From Celerinatantimonas diazotrophica (GTDB lineage Bacteria; Pseudomonadota; Gammaproteobacteria; Enterobacterales; Celerinatantimonadaceae): a stretch of 64,000 nt of DNA. Location: NCBI RefSeq assembly GCF_004339545.1, contig NZ_SMGD01000016.1, positions 62,001 to 126,000 of the forward strand, given 5' to 3'. The translations under genes and the position numbers were made by a program. Below are positions 28,501 to 37,699 of the stretch, piece by piece; position 1 is the stretch's first letter, and every line of letters begins with the position of its first letter. The notes beneath the pieces are model-generated. The model saw only the letters and a program-made list of their open reading frames with translations. It did not search any database and had not been told where the DNA came from.

Positions 28501-30041
28501 TGCGCAAATTTTTGCCGGAAATAGTCATAAAAGTTACGGCTCTGACTGGACAACACCGCCATGGGCGTGTCATCTCCCATAGAACCCACCGCTTCTTGGC
28601 CATTTTCGCCAAGAACATCAAGGACTTGTTCTAATTCCTCTTTGCTGTAACCAAATTGTTTTTGATAAACCAGCAGTTCAGCATTGCTAAAATTGCGATG
28701 CCCAACATGTTCACCATCAAGCTCTTCAAAGGGCTTGATGTGGTGGAAGTTTTCGTTAATCCACTGTCGATAGGGATGACGAGCTTTTAAATCCTGATCA
28801 ATTTCAAACGAAGTCCACAGCTTGCTAGTGTAGGTATCAATGACCAGCAGTTCACCTGGACCAACCCGACCTTTTTCAAGAACCTCATCGGGTGAATAAT
28901 CCCATATCCCAACCTCTGATGCTAAAGTAATCAGCTTGTCGTTGGTAATGACATAACGAGCAGGTCGTAAACCGTTACGATCTAAGCCGCAAGCGGCAAA
29001 ACGACCGTCACTCATAACAATCCCTGCTGGACCATCCCATGGCTCCATGTGCATGGAGTTGAAGTCATAAAAGGCTTTGAGGTCGTCATCCATATCCGGA
29101 TGGTGTTGCCATGCTGGTGGAATCAATAAGCGGAAAGCTCGGAACAGGTCCATCCCTCCCGCTAAAAACAGCTCAAGCATGTTATCCAGTGACGATGAAT
29201 CGGAACCTTCTGTATTGACGAATGGGGCGGCCGTTTGTAGATCTGGCAACAAAGGAGAGCTGAACTTATAAGAACGCGCTTTGGCCCATTGGCGGTTACC
29301 GGTAATCGTATTAATTTCACCATTATGGGCTAAAAAGCGAAATGGTTGAGCGAGCGGCCATTTTGGTGATGTGTTGGTTGAGAAACGTTGATGGAACAGA
29401 CAGATACTACTTTGCATGCGAATATCACCCAAATCTGGATAGAATCGGGTTAGATCCGCAGGCATGCATAAGCCTTTATAGACAGTCGTCAGTGTTGATA
29501 ACGATGTGATATAAAATTCTGGATCAATTGGATCCAGTTGTTTTTCAATGCGTCGACGAGCAATATACAGGCGCCGTTCGATATCTTTCGCAACCCATCC
29601 TGCGGGTGCATTAATAAAGACTTGTTCGATTTGGGGGCGGTTTGATTTGGCTAAATCACCTAGCACACTGTCTTCGACAGGAACTTCTCGCCAACCCAGA
29701 ACGGTTAATGTTTCTTGTTCGAGTTCTTTTTTGATGACCTGGCGAGCATTCTCAGCCAAGATCGGATCGGTATTTAAAAAGATCATCCCAACCGCATACT
29801 TCCGGCCAAGACTCCATTTTTTCTCTTCAGCAATGGCCCGGAAAAAAGCATCTGGTTTTTGCATTAGCAGACCGCAACCGTCACCGGTTTTACCGTCGGC
29901 TGAGATCCCTCCACGATGTTGCATACGCGTTAAAGCAGAGATTGCAACGCGCACTAGTTTATGGCTGGCTTCGCCTTCCATATGGGCGATCAGGCCAAAG
30001 CCACAATTATCTTTTTCCAGGGTCGAGTCATAAACTGACAT
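25575..30041 (-). CDS. gltB: Glutamate synthase [NADPH] large subunit
   Basis: A 1488-residue enzyme with class-II amidotransferase, central, FMN-binding and C-terminal beta-helix domains. The glutaminase nucleophile is Cys13 in KDNCGFGLIAHMEG, so the propeptide is only 12 residues, shorter than the 42 of E. coli. Glutamine channel and FMN parts include GYDGGTGASPLTSVKYAG and QVDGGLKTGLDVVKAAILGA. The Fe-S cysteines appear in CKYLRICHLNNCATGVATQ. The C-terminal glycine-rich repeats (GGKLVIRPH, GGKLYAAGRVGERF) are intact. AAGGAG lies before ATG 30041. It is divergent from yhcC, as in E. coli. Confidence 0.98.
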   Translation of the reverse strand: MSVYDSTLEKDNCGFGLIAHMEGEASHKLVRVAISALTRMQHRGGISADGKTGDGCGLLMQKPDAFFRAIAEEKKWSLGRKYAVGMIFLNTDPILAENARQVIKKELEQETLTVLGWREVPVEDSVLGDLAKSNRPQIEQVFINAPAGWVAKDIERRLYIARRRIEKQLDPIDPEFYITSLSTLTTVYKGLCMPADLTRFYPDLGDIRMQSSICLFHQRFSTNTSPKWPLAQPFRFLAHNGEINTITGNRQWAKARSYKFSSPLLPDLQTAAPFVNTEGSDSSSLDNMLELFLAGGMDLFRAFRLLIPPAWQHHPDMDDDLKAFYDFNSMHMEPWDGPAGIVMSDGRFAACGLDRNGLRPARYVITNDKLITLASEVGIWDYSPDEVLEKGRVGPGELLVIDTYTSKLWTSFEIDQDLKARHPYRQWINENFHHIKPFEELDGEHVGHRNFSNAELLVYQKQFGYSKEELEQVLDVLGENGQEAVGSMGDDTPMAVLSSQSRNFYDYFRQKFAQVTNPPIDPLRETHVMSLATCIGREQNVFQETTGHAARYTFSSPILVYSDFRQLLELDEEHYRSSIISLNYQPSEGLEAAIKRICNEAVTTARMGTVLIVLSDRDLSKETLPIPAAMAVGAVQNALLENQLRCDANILVETASARDPHHFAVLLGFGATAVYPYLAYESLAYQVENGSISHDLRTTIQNYRYGINKGLYKIMSKMGIATVASYRCSQLFEAVGLNESVVDLCFNGVASRISGADFDDIQQDQLNLSRQAWLKRRKLPAGGLLKYVHDGEYHSYNPDIVKTLQAATRSGDYQQYKAFAKLVNERPVATLRDLLKLTPPEQHAIALDDVEPASALFPRFDTAAMSIGALGREAHETLAIAMNRLGGQSNSGEGGEDPNRFNSERNSKIKQIASGRFGVTPHYLMNASVIQIKVAQGAKPGEGGQLPGHKVSVEIAKLRYAVPGVTLISPPPHHDIYSIEDLAQLIFDLKQINPEALISVKLVSEPGVGTIATGVAKAYADLITISGYDGGTGASPLTSVKYAGSPWELGLAETQQALVENGLRHKIRLQVDGGLKTGLDVVKAAILGAESFGFGTGPMVVLGCKYLRICHLNNCATGVATQDEMLRRKHFAGEAEMVMNYFRFLAQEVRELLAFCGVSKLTDLIGRTELLTAIEGFTSKQSKLDLSGILYKPQSPNNEGLFCKTSNPTFDNGPLNQKIVEDSKEAIENKTGASLRYEIRNTDRSVGATLSGTIAKKHGNQGMASDPIEINFDGTAGQSFGVWNAGGVNLILTGDANDYVGKGMTGGKLVIRPHIGVAFQSHMATIAGNTCLYGATGGKLYAAGRVGERFAVRNSGAHAVVEGLGDNGCEYMTGGIVTVLGRSGVNFAAGMTGGFAYVLDETGDFEQRTNTDMVELIDISELAIHQEHLRGIINQHWQETNSPRAETILADFDHYLPMFKLVKPKSSDVKSLLGHTSQSAAELRIQAQ

Positions 30042-30436
30042 GACACTTCTCCTTGCACTTCCCGATTATGGTTGCTGTTGTTGTGATAAGGGAGGTGAAT
30101 TAAGCGTTATAGTTATAGTCGTTAAACCAGTTTCCGTTATTGAGTTTGGTCTCTGGCGAATCTCACAAACTATCGAGAAATGTGACCAAGGTCAATTACC
30201 AAATGAGGCAATGATACTAAAAACCATGCAAATACGATGAATTTTCTACCATGTTGGCGAGCAAGTTTAGATTTTTGCGCCAGTTATAGCTCAAAAGCTA
30301 GCGAACTGTCGTAAGGATAAGTTTATCTGAAGAATATCTATTTTAATATTATTTTAATTTGCTTTGATCTGAGCTGGCACCCTGAATAATCTGGCTGATT
30401 AAACTAGCATTTGTATTAATTAGCAAGGGAATACAT
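30042..30436. other. Divergent promoter region between gltB and yhcC
   Basis: About 395 bp with no coding frame. It must hold promoters for gltBD (minus) and yhcC (plus). I could not assign Lrp, ArgP or other operators with confidence. Confidence 0.5.
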
Positions 30437-31354
30437 GTGCAGTTAACTGATTTTGTGCATACGATTGGAAGCTATTTTCGTTCTCGCTATGCAACGCGGG
30501 TGCGTAAGTTAACCATTGATGCCCAATTTACCTGTCCGAACCGTGATGGCACGATTGGCCGGGGAGGGTGTACATTTTGTAATGTCGATTCATTTACTGC
30601 TGCTGTTCCATCAGATCTATCGATTGCTGAGCAACTGTCTCAACGCAAGGCCGAGATGAAGCATCAGGATATTTTATATCTGGCGTATTTTCAGGCCTAC
30701 ACGAGCACTTATGGTGAATATCAAAAGCTCTATCAGCTTTATCAACAAGCTTTAAATGTGCCGCAAGTCATTGGTATCTGTGTTGGAACGCGCCCCGATT
30801 GTGTCAGTGATGAGGTGCTTCAGCTATTGAGTGACTATCAGCGCCAAGGCAAAGAAGTCTGGCTGGAGTTGGGGTTACAAAGTGCTAATGCGCGAACTTT
30901 AAAGCGAATTAATCGTGGACATGATTATAGTGCTTATCAGCGTGTTGTTGAAAAAGCACATCGTTATCAAATAAAAGTGTGCACTCATTTGATTTTGGGG
31001 TTGCCAGGGGAAGGGCCTGATGACTATGCCAACACTCTACAGCAGGTGCTGAGTGACGGGGTAAGTGGATTAAAATTGCACCCATTGATGGTGGTGCAAG
31101 GCAGCGTTATGGCGAAGGCTTGGCAAGCGGGAAGACTTTCGACGCTGTCATTAGATGAATATGTTAAAAATGCTGCGATGCTAATTGAACAGACCCCATG
31201 GGATGTGGTGTTCCACCGGGTTTGTGCCACTGCTCGTCCACCGATGTTATTAAGTCCAAATTGGTGTGCTCAGCAATGGCCACCTTTGACAGCTATCGGT
31301 AATTATCTGAGTAAATATGGTAAACAGGGGAGTGGTTTGAGTTCAAAAGTATGA
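30437..31354 (+). CDS. yhcC: Radical SAM protein of the YhcC family
   Basis: Radical SAM protein of 305 residues (TIGR01212 type). The cluster motif occurs as CPNRDGTIGRGGCTFCN, giving the CX(n)CxxC arrangement typical of this family. GLQSANARTLKRINRGHDY and THLILGLPGEGPDDY are further SAM-barrel segments. The start is GTG 30437 (AAGGGA 6 bp upstream); the overlapping ATG 30435 is out of frame. The substrate is not known. Divergence from gltB matches E. coli; there arcB is immediately adjacent, whereas here a cyclase gene intervenes. Confidence 0.93.
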   Translation: MQLTDFVHTIGSYFRSRYATRVRKLTIDAQFTCPNRDGTIGRGGCTFCNVDSFTAAVPSDLSIAEQLSQRKAEMKHQDILYLAYFQAYTSTYGEYQKLYQLYQQALNVPQVIGICVGTRPDCVSDEVLQLLSDYQRQGKEVWLELGLQSANARTLKRINRGHDYSAYQRVVEKAHRYQIKVCTHLILGLPGEGPDDYANTLQQVLSDGVSGLKLHPLMVVQGSVMAKAWQAGRLSTLSLDEYVKNAAMLIEQTPWDVVFHRVCATARPPMLLSPNWCAQQWPPLTAIGNYLSKYGKQGSGLSSKV

Positions 31355-31491
31355 GTAAAAATTCACCTGAAATAGCTATTCACATCAAGGCGCTGATATG
31401 CAGAATATGAGGAGCGATGAGGATCTGTTAAAAGCTCCTTATCGGTTACAGATGTGAGCCGGCATTGTCTGGTCATTAAAAGGATGTTTCA

Positions 31492-33339
31492 ATGGATCAG
31501 CTTGTTCAAGTAGTCTTCCCGACCTCCTGGATGGTGGCGGGTGCTTTGGCTATTTGCGTTGTTATTTTATTAATTCTATTTATTTTGCGCCATCAGTTGC
31601 CACAATTGTTGGGGCAACTGTTTATCCAGAATGGTCCTGGCGCCATTTTTATTTTCAATGCGCATACTAAGCAGTTTTTATACGCTAATTCTTTGGCGTG
31701 CGAGATGCTCCCCTTAGTTCGCCAAAAACGTCGCTGGCAGCTTTTAAATGAAACACTGGCAAATTCTTTAATTAAACAATTGGGACAGAGTCTCACTAAC
31801 AATAGTGGCGTTCATTGGCAATTTCAAAGTGGTTCACATTGGCGCACTGTGCGTGTATACGCCCGGCGTGGCCACTATTTGCGTCAACAGGTTTGGTTTA
31901 TTCATTGTTTTGATGACGAAGAAAGTGCTGCTGTTCATCGATGCTTAAAAAAGCAAGTTGAGTGTTTGCACGATGCTTTTAACTCGTTGCCTAATTTTGT
32001 GTACTTCTGTGATCGTAATCATCAGCTCCTTGGCTGTAATCAGGCTTGGGCTAATTATCATGGATTGCAAGCACAAGATATGACGGGAAAATCGCTCCAT
32101 GATTTTTTTACCGATTCAGAGATGCAATTTCATCAGCAGTTGGTCGAACAGGTTATAGCTGGCAAAGCCGAACCCGTGCGTCAGTGGATTGTTGGTAGTG
32201 ATGGTCAGCGTAGTCTATTAGAAACTAACGGCTATCCACTATGTGATAGTGAGCATAATACCTTGGGAATGATGAGTATTTCTGCTGACGTGACACTTTG
32301 GCATGAACTCAATCAAGCTTTGGAGCAAGAAAATCAACACCGAATTGCGACCGAGAAAGAACTGCATCGACAAAATAACTTAATACGTTCCGTCTTTAAT
32401 GCCTCTCCGGACCCGATCGGCTTTATTGATGCCAATGGCGTGGTGACCGGAGGTAATGGGCCTTTTGCAAGATTACTTGGCAGTCCTCAATCGGATGTGG
32501 CTGGGCGGAATCTTAATGAGTTACTCGACCCGAATAGAGTTGATTTTCATCAAGAGCAACATCGGGAAATTTTTGCAACGGGCAAGGGCATTAGTTATGA
32601 GTTTAGAACGACTCAGTTGGTGAATGATGTCACTGAAGAGCGCTGGTATGAAATCCGTAAAGCTCCGTATCATGATAACGTGACGGGGGCACAAGGAATC
32701 GTAATGATTGGTCGAGATATTTCTGAACGTAAGCGCAGTGAATATCAGTTAGCTCGTACGGTTAAACGGCTAGAAAAATTGAGCTTTTTAGATGGGCTAA
32801 CGCAAGTTGCTAATCGACGTAGCTTCGATAAGGTTCTCTCTCAACAGTGGAATATGCATCGGCGAAGTGGTGAACCGTTGGCCATGTTGATGATTGATAT
32901 CGACTGCTTTAAACAATATAACGACAATTATGGCCATCAGTCCGGGGATAAAGTGCTCATAGAAGTCGCTAAGGTTTTGAAATCTGTTGCGAAACGGCGC
33001 AGTGATTGGGTTGCCCGCTATGGTGGCGAAGAGTTTATTATTCTCATGCCTCACACCGACTTATCCAGAGCTTTGCAGGTTGCACAGCAAGTTCTGGATA
33101 AAATCAGAGAATGCAAGATTGAACATGTCTATTCTGAGGTGGAAGATTATTTAACCGTGAGTATTGGAGTTTCCAGTACTCGGTTATTTGAACATTACCC
33201 TTGTCAGGAACTGATTCGCACCGCTGATCACTGTCTATATCAGGTTAAGCATAGTGGCCGGAATAATTGTCAGGGAGCTCTCATTAGTGAATTGGCCGAT
33301 ATTGAATCATTTATATCAAAGCGGCCAAAGCCTGTATAA
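31492..33339 (+). CDS. PAS-PAS-GGDEF diguanylate cyclase, membrane-anchored
   Basis: A 615-residue predicted c-di-GMP synthase. An N-terminal membrane helix (about 14-33) is followed by three PAS-like segments (from about residues 42, 160 and 300) and a C-terminal GGDEF domain (from about 430). The catalytic motif is GGEEF (511-515). RRSD five residues before it fits the RxxD inhibitory site, so product inhibition is expected. AAGGA lies before ATG 31492. It sits between yhcC and arcB, which are neighbours in E. coli, so it looks like a lineage-specific insertion. The PAS ligands are unknown; redox sensing would suit the neighbourhood but is only a guess. Confidence 0.93.
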   Translation: MDQLVQVVFPTSWMVAGALAICVVILLILFILRHQLPQLLGQLFIQNGPGAIFIFNAHTKQFLYANSLACEMLPLVRQKRRWQLLNETLANSLIKQLGQSLTNNSGVHWQFQSGSHWRTVRVYARRGHYLRQQVWFIHCFDDEESAAVHRCLKKQVECLHDAFNSLPNFVYFCDRNHQLLGCNQAWANYHGLQAQDMTGKSLHDFFTDSEMQFHQQLVEQVIAGKAEPVRQWIVGSDGQRSLLETNGYPLCDSEHNTLGMMSISADVTLWHELNQALEQENQHRIATEKELHRQNNLIRSVFNASPDPIGFIDANGVVTGGNGPFARLLGSPQSDVAGRNLNELLDPNRVDFHQEQHREIFATGKGISYEFRTTQLVNDVTEERWYEIRKAPYHDNVTGAQGIVMIGRDISERKRSEYQLARTVKRLEKLSFLDGLTQVANRRSFDKVLSQQWNMHRRSGEPLAMLMIDIDCFKQYNDNYGHQSGDKVLIEVAKVLKSVAKRRSDWVARYGGEEFIILMPHTDLSRALQVAQQVLDKIRECKIEHVYSEVEDYLTVSIGVSSTRLFEHYPCQELIRTADHCLYQVKHSGRNNCQGALISELADIESFISKRPKPV

Positions 33340-33453
33340 CTGATATAGGTTAGCTCTTGGCTCTGGCATAATGGATTCTTAGCAAACCATTTTTTAGACT
33401 GTCATGGACAGCAAACACGTTCATCACAGTGAGATAATTCATGGATACTCAAT

Positions 33454-35841
33454 ATGGATGATAATTTAATCGTCAAGCCGCTGCGTAATCTGGCTCATTA
33501 CTATGTACATCTTCTCTCTCGTCTTGGATTAGTTAAATTTACCCTAAGTTTGGCAACGTTAATTATTGTTGCAGCGTTAGCTATTCAGATGGTCTTAACT
33601 CTGTTTCTAACGGGGTCTATGGCATCTAAAGATGATGTCATTCGTTCAGTTTTTTTTGGTTTGGTGATTACGCCTTGGGCCGTTTTTTTTATGTCGGTGG
33701 TGGTGGATCAGTTAGAAGATTCTCGTCAGCGTTTGACTAAAATGATCCGAAAACTTGAAAAAATGCGGACTCGTGATTTAGAGCTTAACAAAAAGTTAAA
33801 AGAAAACATTGCACTTTTAAACAGTGAGATTGTTGAACGCACCCGTGCTGAACATGCCTTGCAGAGTACCATGGCAGAACTTCGTCAGGAGGTGCAGATT
33901 CGCCAGCAAGCACAAGATGAACTTGAAGAGCGCAGTGCACTGTTACGCAGCTTTATTGATACTTCTCCTGATTTAGTTTTCTATCGTAATCAGTCTGGAC
34001 AATTTTCTGGTTGTAATATTGCAATGGAAAAACTGACGGGGAAAACTGAACAACAGATGATTGGTTTAACCCCCATTGAAGTTTATAGTGACGATGTCGC
34101 ACAGTTTGAGATGCAAACTGATAAAGAGGTGTTCACCAGTGATGAAAGCATGACTTATGCTCAGTGGTTGACATACCCTGATGGTCGTAAAGCATACTTT
34201 GAATTGCACAAAGTGCCATTTTATAGCGCGGATGGTCATCGGCTGGGGTTACTTGGGTTTGGTCGTGATATTACTGAGCGTAAGCATTATCAGGAAAGCT
34301 TAGAGCGGGCGAGTCGCGAGAAAACAGAGTTTATTTCAACTCTTAGCCATGAGCTTCGCACCCCATTAAATGGGGTTGTAGGGTTGAGTCAAATTTTATT
34401 AGATAGCCCTCTTAATCCTGAGCAACGTCGGCAACTGCAGACGATTTACATTAGCGCAGTGACGTTGGGTAATATCTTCAATGATGTGATCGATTTAGAT
34501 AAGCTTGATCGACGTCGTTTTAATATCAATAAAGCTCCAATGGAGCTCCCCGCCTTCTTACATGACCTAGAGCGTTTGGCTGCATTGCAGCTGGAATCGA
34601 AAAATTTATCTTTTAGTATTGATTATCCTCAGCAATTGCCTATGTGGGTTGAGACAGATGCGACTCGATTGCGTCAAGTACTCTGGAATATGATTAGTAA
34701 TGCTACTAAATTTACCCAGCAAGGCGGGATGACGATTTGTCTGAACATCCATGAGCGAACCGCGGATCACTGTGTTTTGACCTTCGATATAGCGGATACG
34801 GGGATTGGTATTCCTCATGATGAGCTAGAGAATATCTTTGCTATGTATTACCAGGTGGATAATAAAGCGCAAGCAACCGGAACGGGTATTGGTTTAGCAG
34901 TCTCAAAACAGTTTGTTGAAGCAATGGATGGCCAGATAAGCGTGACCAGTGAATTGGGCAAAGGAACCTGTTTTACTATCCGTTTGCCCATGCAGATTTG
35001 TGACGCAGAGCAAGTCGAAGAGGATGATGAACTGCCACCACTGCATTTGCTGTTGGTGGAAGATGTTGAGTTGAATATCCAGGTTGCTAAAACTCTCCTA
35101 GAAAAACAAGGACATGAGGTTAAGGTCGCGAAAACCGGTCAGCAGGCCATTGAACAAGTGATGGCCAACGATGACTTTGACGTATTATTACTGGATATCC
35201 AGTTACCTGATATGACTGGGTTAGAGCTGGCAGATGCCCTTAAGGGACGTTTTAAAGATGATCTGCCGCCCATGGTTGCATTGACCGCGAACGTGGTGAA
35301 TCGTAAAGAAGATTACCAGAAACATGGCATGGTCGATGTGGTGCGTAAACCGTTGTCGATCATAGCGGTGAATAAGGTTTTTAATCAGTTGTTTTCAATA
35401 TCTGGTAGTAGTTGCTTACCGAGTATGGATGAGTCGCGCAGTGCGCCCCCAGCATCGCCTGTGAGCCACAGTCGTGATTCACTGATTTTAGATGAAGAGA
35501 TCTTAAACGAGTTTTGTCAGGCGCTTGGTACCGATGGCATGGCAAAAAATGTGGATCTCTTTGAACAGACGATTGACCCATATCTGGAGATTTTGCATTC
35601 GAATTTAATGGCTCAAGATAACGATGGTATTGTCAGTGAAGCTCATAAAATTAAGGGCGCGGCTGGTTCTGTGGGGCTGGCGCGTATGCAGCGTTTAGCA
35701 AATCAGATGCAAAGCCCTGATTTGCCGGCTTGGCAGTCTAATTTAACGCGCTGGTTTGAAGAGCTCATGCAGGCTCGAGAGCAGGATATTGCAACGCTTC
35801 GCGTTTGGCTACATGAGCATCGAGAACAATTTAGCCACTAA
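33454..35841 (+). CDS. arcB: Aerobic respiration control sensor kinase ArcB
   Basis: Tripartite hybrid kinase of 795 residues that senses the quinone pool and phosphorylates ArcA under low oxygen. Two membrane helices (about 25-50 and 60-78) flank a short periplasmic loop. A coiled-coil linker and a PAS domain (about 165-275) come next. The kinase has FISTLSHELRTPLNG with H299 and the DTGIGIP and GTGIGLAVSK ATP-site boxes. The receiver has LLLDIQLPDMTG with D581. The Hpt domain has EAHKIKGAAGS with H731. The equivalents in E. coli are H292, D576 and H717. No clear ribosome-binding site precedes ATG 33454. Its 3' end overlaps the converging LysO gene by 11 bp. Confidence 0.97.
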   Translation: MDDNLIVKPLRNLAHYYVHLLSRLGLVKFTLSLATLIIVAALAIQMVLTLFLTGSMASKDDVIRSVFFGLVITPWAVFFMSVVVDQLEDSRQRLTKMIRKLEKMRTRDLELNKKLKENIALLNSEIVERTRAEHALQSTMAELRQEVQIRQQAQDELEERSALLRSFIDTSPDLVFYRNQSGQFSGCNIAMEKLTGKTEQQMIGLTPIEVYSDDVAQFEMQTDKEVFTSDESMTYAQWLTYPDGRKAYFELHKVPFYSADGHRLGLLGFGRDITERKHYQESLERASREKTEFISTLSHELRTPLNGVVGLSQILLDSPLNPEQRRQLQTIYISAVTLGNIFNDVIDLDKLDRRRFNINKAPMELPAFLHDLERLAALQLESKNLSFSIDYPQQLPMWVETDATRLRQVLWNMISNATKFTQQGGMTICLNIHERTADHCVLTFDIADTGIGIPHDELENIFAMYYQVDNKAQATGTGIGLAVSKQFVEAMDGQISVTSELGKGTCFTIRLPMQICDAEQVEEDDELPPLHLLLVEDVELNIQVAKTLLEKQGHEVKVAKTGQQAIEQVMANDDFDVLLLDIQLPDMTGLELADALKGRFKDDLPPMVALTANVVNRKEDYQKHGMVDVVRKPLSIIAVNKVFNQLFSISGSSCLPSMDESRSAPPASPVSHSRDSLILDEEILNEFCQALGTDGMAKNVDLFEQTIDPYLEILHSNLMAQDNDGIVSEAHKIKGAAGSVGLARMQRLANQMQSPDLPAWQSNLTRWFEELMQAREQDIATLRVWLHEHREQFSH

Positions 35842-36748
35842 TATAAATGGACAACCAGATGGCAATCAAGGCTGGACATGCTAGAGACAGCAAAAAACCA
35901 CTGACAATTGCCACTGGTACGCATTGCGTGCCGCCGCTTCTGGCGATAATTGGCAGGGTAAAATCCATCGATGTTGCGCCGCCATAGCCAATTGCAGCAC
36001 TTTTAGAGATTGGCATTAACAGTGGAATTAAGACAATCGCTATTAGCTCGCGCAAAAGATCAATAAAAAAAGCACTGCTTCCCATGAGAGCATTGACTTG
36101 GCCACTAATTAAAATACCGGACAATGAATACCAGCCAAAGCCACTACTTAAAGCAAGCGCTAGTGGTTTAGGTATATCCAAGAGCCAACCTGCCAATAAT
36201 GCCGCCGGAAGCGTGCTAACAAAAACGATCACGGCAATTAACATCCCTCGACGATCAAGGAATACTTGCCTTAATGTCAGTTCGCTGGCGCGAAGTTGGA
36301 GGCCAATCAGTGCTAGTAAAAACATCAGAACATAATCACTGAGCTGGCTCTGATAAGGGAGAGTCCAATGGCCGAGAAATCCAAGAGTAAATCCAACGGC
36401 AACAATTAAAACCATTGAGGCAGAGTCTTTAAACATGCCTGGATTCAACTGAAATGTCCCAACTTCAGTGATTTCTTTAGACCAATGAAAGTGACGGCGA
36501 AATAAAAATAATCCGGCTAAATTAAAAAAAGTAATGATACTAATAAAAACAGAACAGATCAGGATTAATCGAGTAAAATTACTAGCCAGATTGTCTATAA
36601 AAGCTAAGTTATAGCCCATTAAAGCCAAAATAACATAAACCAGTTTGCTCAAGCTGGCATTAATTAATTGGAGCAGCCGCGGTCGCTTGACCTCCACGGA
36701 ATACCCGATAAAAAGTGGGGCAAGAATTAAAGCAATACTGAAAAACAT
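35831..36748 (-). CDS. lysO: L-lysine exporter, LysO/YbjE family
   Basis: Inner-membrane protein of 305 residues with about eight to ten helices. It aligns well with E. coli LysO (YbjE), which exports lysine: the start MFFSIALILAPLFIGYSVEV, LAFIDNLASN, LLALIGLQLRASELTLRQ, LDRRGMLIAVIVFVS, SGFGWYSLSGILISG, and GATSMDFTLPIIARSGG. I use ATG 36748 because it matches the family start; the frame is open back to 36898. In E. coli the gene is controlled by ArgP; no lysine riboswitch was recognised here. Confidence 0.9.
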   Translation of the reverse strand: MFFSIALILAPLFIGYSVEVKRPRLLQLINASLSKLVYVILALMGYNLAFIDNLASNFTRLILICSVFISIITFFNLAGLFLFRRHFHWSKEITEVGTFQLNPGMFKDSASMVLIVAVGFTLGFLGHWTLPYQSQLSDYVLMFLLALIGLQLRASELTLRQVFLDRRGMLIAVIVFVSTLPAALLAGWLLDIPKPLALALSSGFGWYSLSGILISGQVNALMGSSAFFIDLLRELIAIVLIPLLMPISKSAAIGYGGATSMDFTLPIIARSGGTQCVPVAIVSGFLLSLACPALIAIWLSIYISG

Positions 36749-37048
36749 GTACTTTCTCTGACGAATATGGGGCATTGAAAAGAAATTGGAAGGTATCATA
36801 AACCTAACTTTATATAAATATACCTTATTCAACAGCCTCCATCTCTGTTTTTGAAGTTCCTGAGTTCTCTGTTCAATAGTGGCACAGAGGGATATCAATA
36901 TAATGGCTAGTTTTTTAGATGAATAGCAATAAATTAAAACAGAATACAGAATAATTGCATTTTGTGCTATTTCTAATAGCTTTTGTTATTTCTAATTGCT
37001 ATTATTCGCAAAACATTTCAAGTTATTAGATCAATTTAAGGAGGTTGT

Positions 37049-37147
37049 ATGAATACATTTATGACACATATTACATTAAGCCTTCTTAGCATCGATCTAT
37101 CTCCGTGTTATACCTCCGCATCATATGGTTTCGAGATAATCCGATGA
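37049..37147 (+). CDS. Possible 32-residue small ORF
   Basis: ATG 37049 is preceded by an unusually strong Shine-Dalgarno sequence, AAGGAGG (37038-37044), four bases away. The frame encodes MNTFMTHITLSLLSIDLSPC... and ends at TGA 37147. It has a mildly hydrophobic start but no clear membrane helix. It may be a leader peptide for the DUF1127-like gene 200 bp downstream. The only evidence is the ribosome-binding site and position. Confidence 0.4.
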   Translation: MNTFMTHITLSLLSIDLSPCYTSASYGFEIIR

Positions 37148-37241
37148 AGTTAGTGCTTACTCGTATTATTCACACTGATTCTTTGCGTGCTGACGCAAGC
37201 TATGGACTCTGCTTAAACCATCTTTGTTAGATTTTTAGGCT

Positions 37242-37316
37242 AAGAGTGTTATTGGGCTGCGCAGCTGATGCGTAGTTCACAAGGTATAGACTCTTCGCAT
37301 CACTGTGTTTCCCAAT
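37242..37316 (+). promoter_or_regulatory. Structured 5' leader of the DUF1127-like gene
   Basis: Nested inverted repeats: ATTGGG (37251) with CCCAAT (37311), enclosing TGATGCG (37266) with CGCATCA (37296). AAGAGT (37242) can also pair with ACTCTT (37290), which would disrupt the outer stem, so two alternative folds are possible. It ends 30 bp before ATG 37346. Confidence 0.4.
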
Positions 37317-37345
37317 TATTTATAACTGTAAAATAGGGAAATATT

Positions 37346-37672
37346 ATGTTATCAATTCGATTAAAACTCACTCAGTGGCTGATTGATGGTTTACTTGATT
37401 ATCAAGACCGTCTGCAAACTCGTCAGTGGCTCAAACAGATGCGGAAAAATCAAATATCGATAGGCGATGGAATGAATCCCCATTTGCGCCGCGATATTGG
37501 TATTTCTCAATCCGTGGTCTACAAAGCTGATGAACCTAAAAAGCCACGTCGAACCGATGTCGTTAAAACTCAGGGACGTCGCCGCCAGATGACCATCAGC
37601 GGTCGTATGCAGAATGTGAATTGGCCCCCAACGAGCAGGCGGAGATTACTCCGCCAACGTGTTATTCGATAA
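37346..37672 (+). CDS. DUF1127-like small basic protein
   Basis: A 108-residue, arginine-rich protein. The segment QWLKQMRKNQISIGDGMNPH followed by LRRDIGIS resembles the DUF1127 (YjiS-like) motif, where a short helix precedes LRDIGLSR. The C-terminal half (KTQGRRRQMTISGRMQNV) is extra compared with most DUF1127 proteins. The charge suggests nucleic-acid or protein binding, but no function is established. AGGGAAA precedes the start. It is followed at once by a terminator, so it is probably monocistronic. Confidence 0.7.
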   Translation: MLSIRLKLTQWLIDGLLDYQDRLQTRQWLKQMRKNQISIGDGMNPHLRRDIGISQSVVYKADEPKKPRRTDVVKTQGRRRQMTISGRMQNVNWPPTSRRRLLRQRVIR

Positions 37673-37674
37673 TG

Positions 37675-37699
37675 AAAGCCCCGTAAAGGGGCTTTTTTT
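37675..37699. terminator. Terminator after the DUF1127-like gene
   Basis: AAAGCCCC pairs with GGGGCTTT across a 4-base loop with a T7 tail, between converging genes. Confidence 0.9.

Larger units (their letters stand above)
36899..37345. other. Intergenic region with small ORF and structured leader
   Basis: Apart from the small ORF at 37049 and the leader hairpins at 37242-37316, this region is AT-rich with nothing else recognised. It also holds a hairpin TTGCGT/ACGCAA at 37183-37198. Confidence 0.5.
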
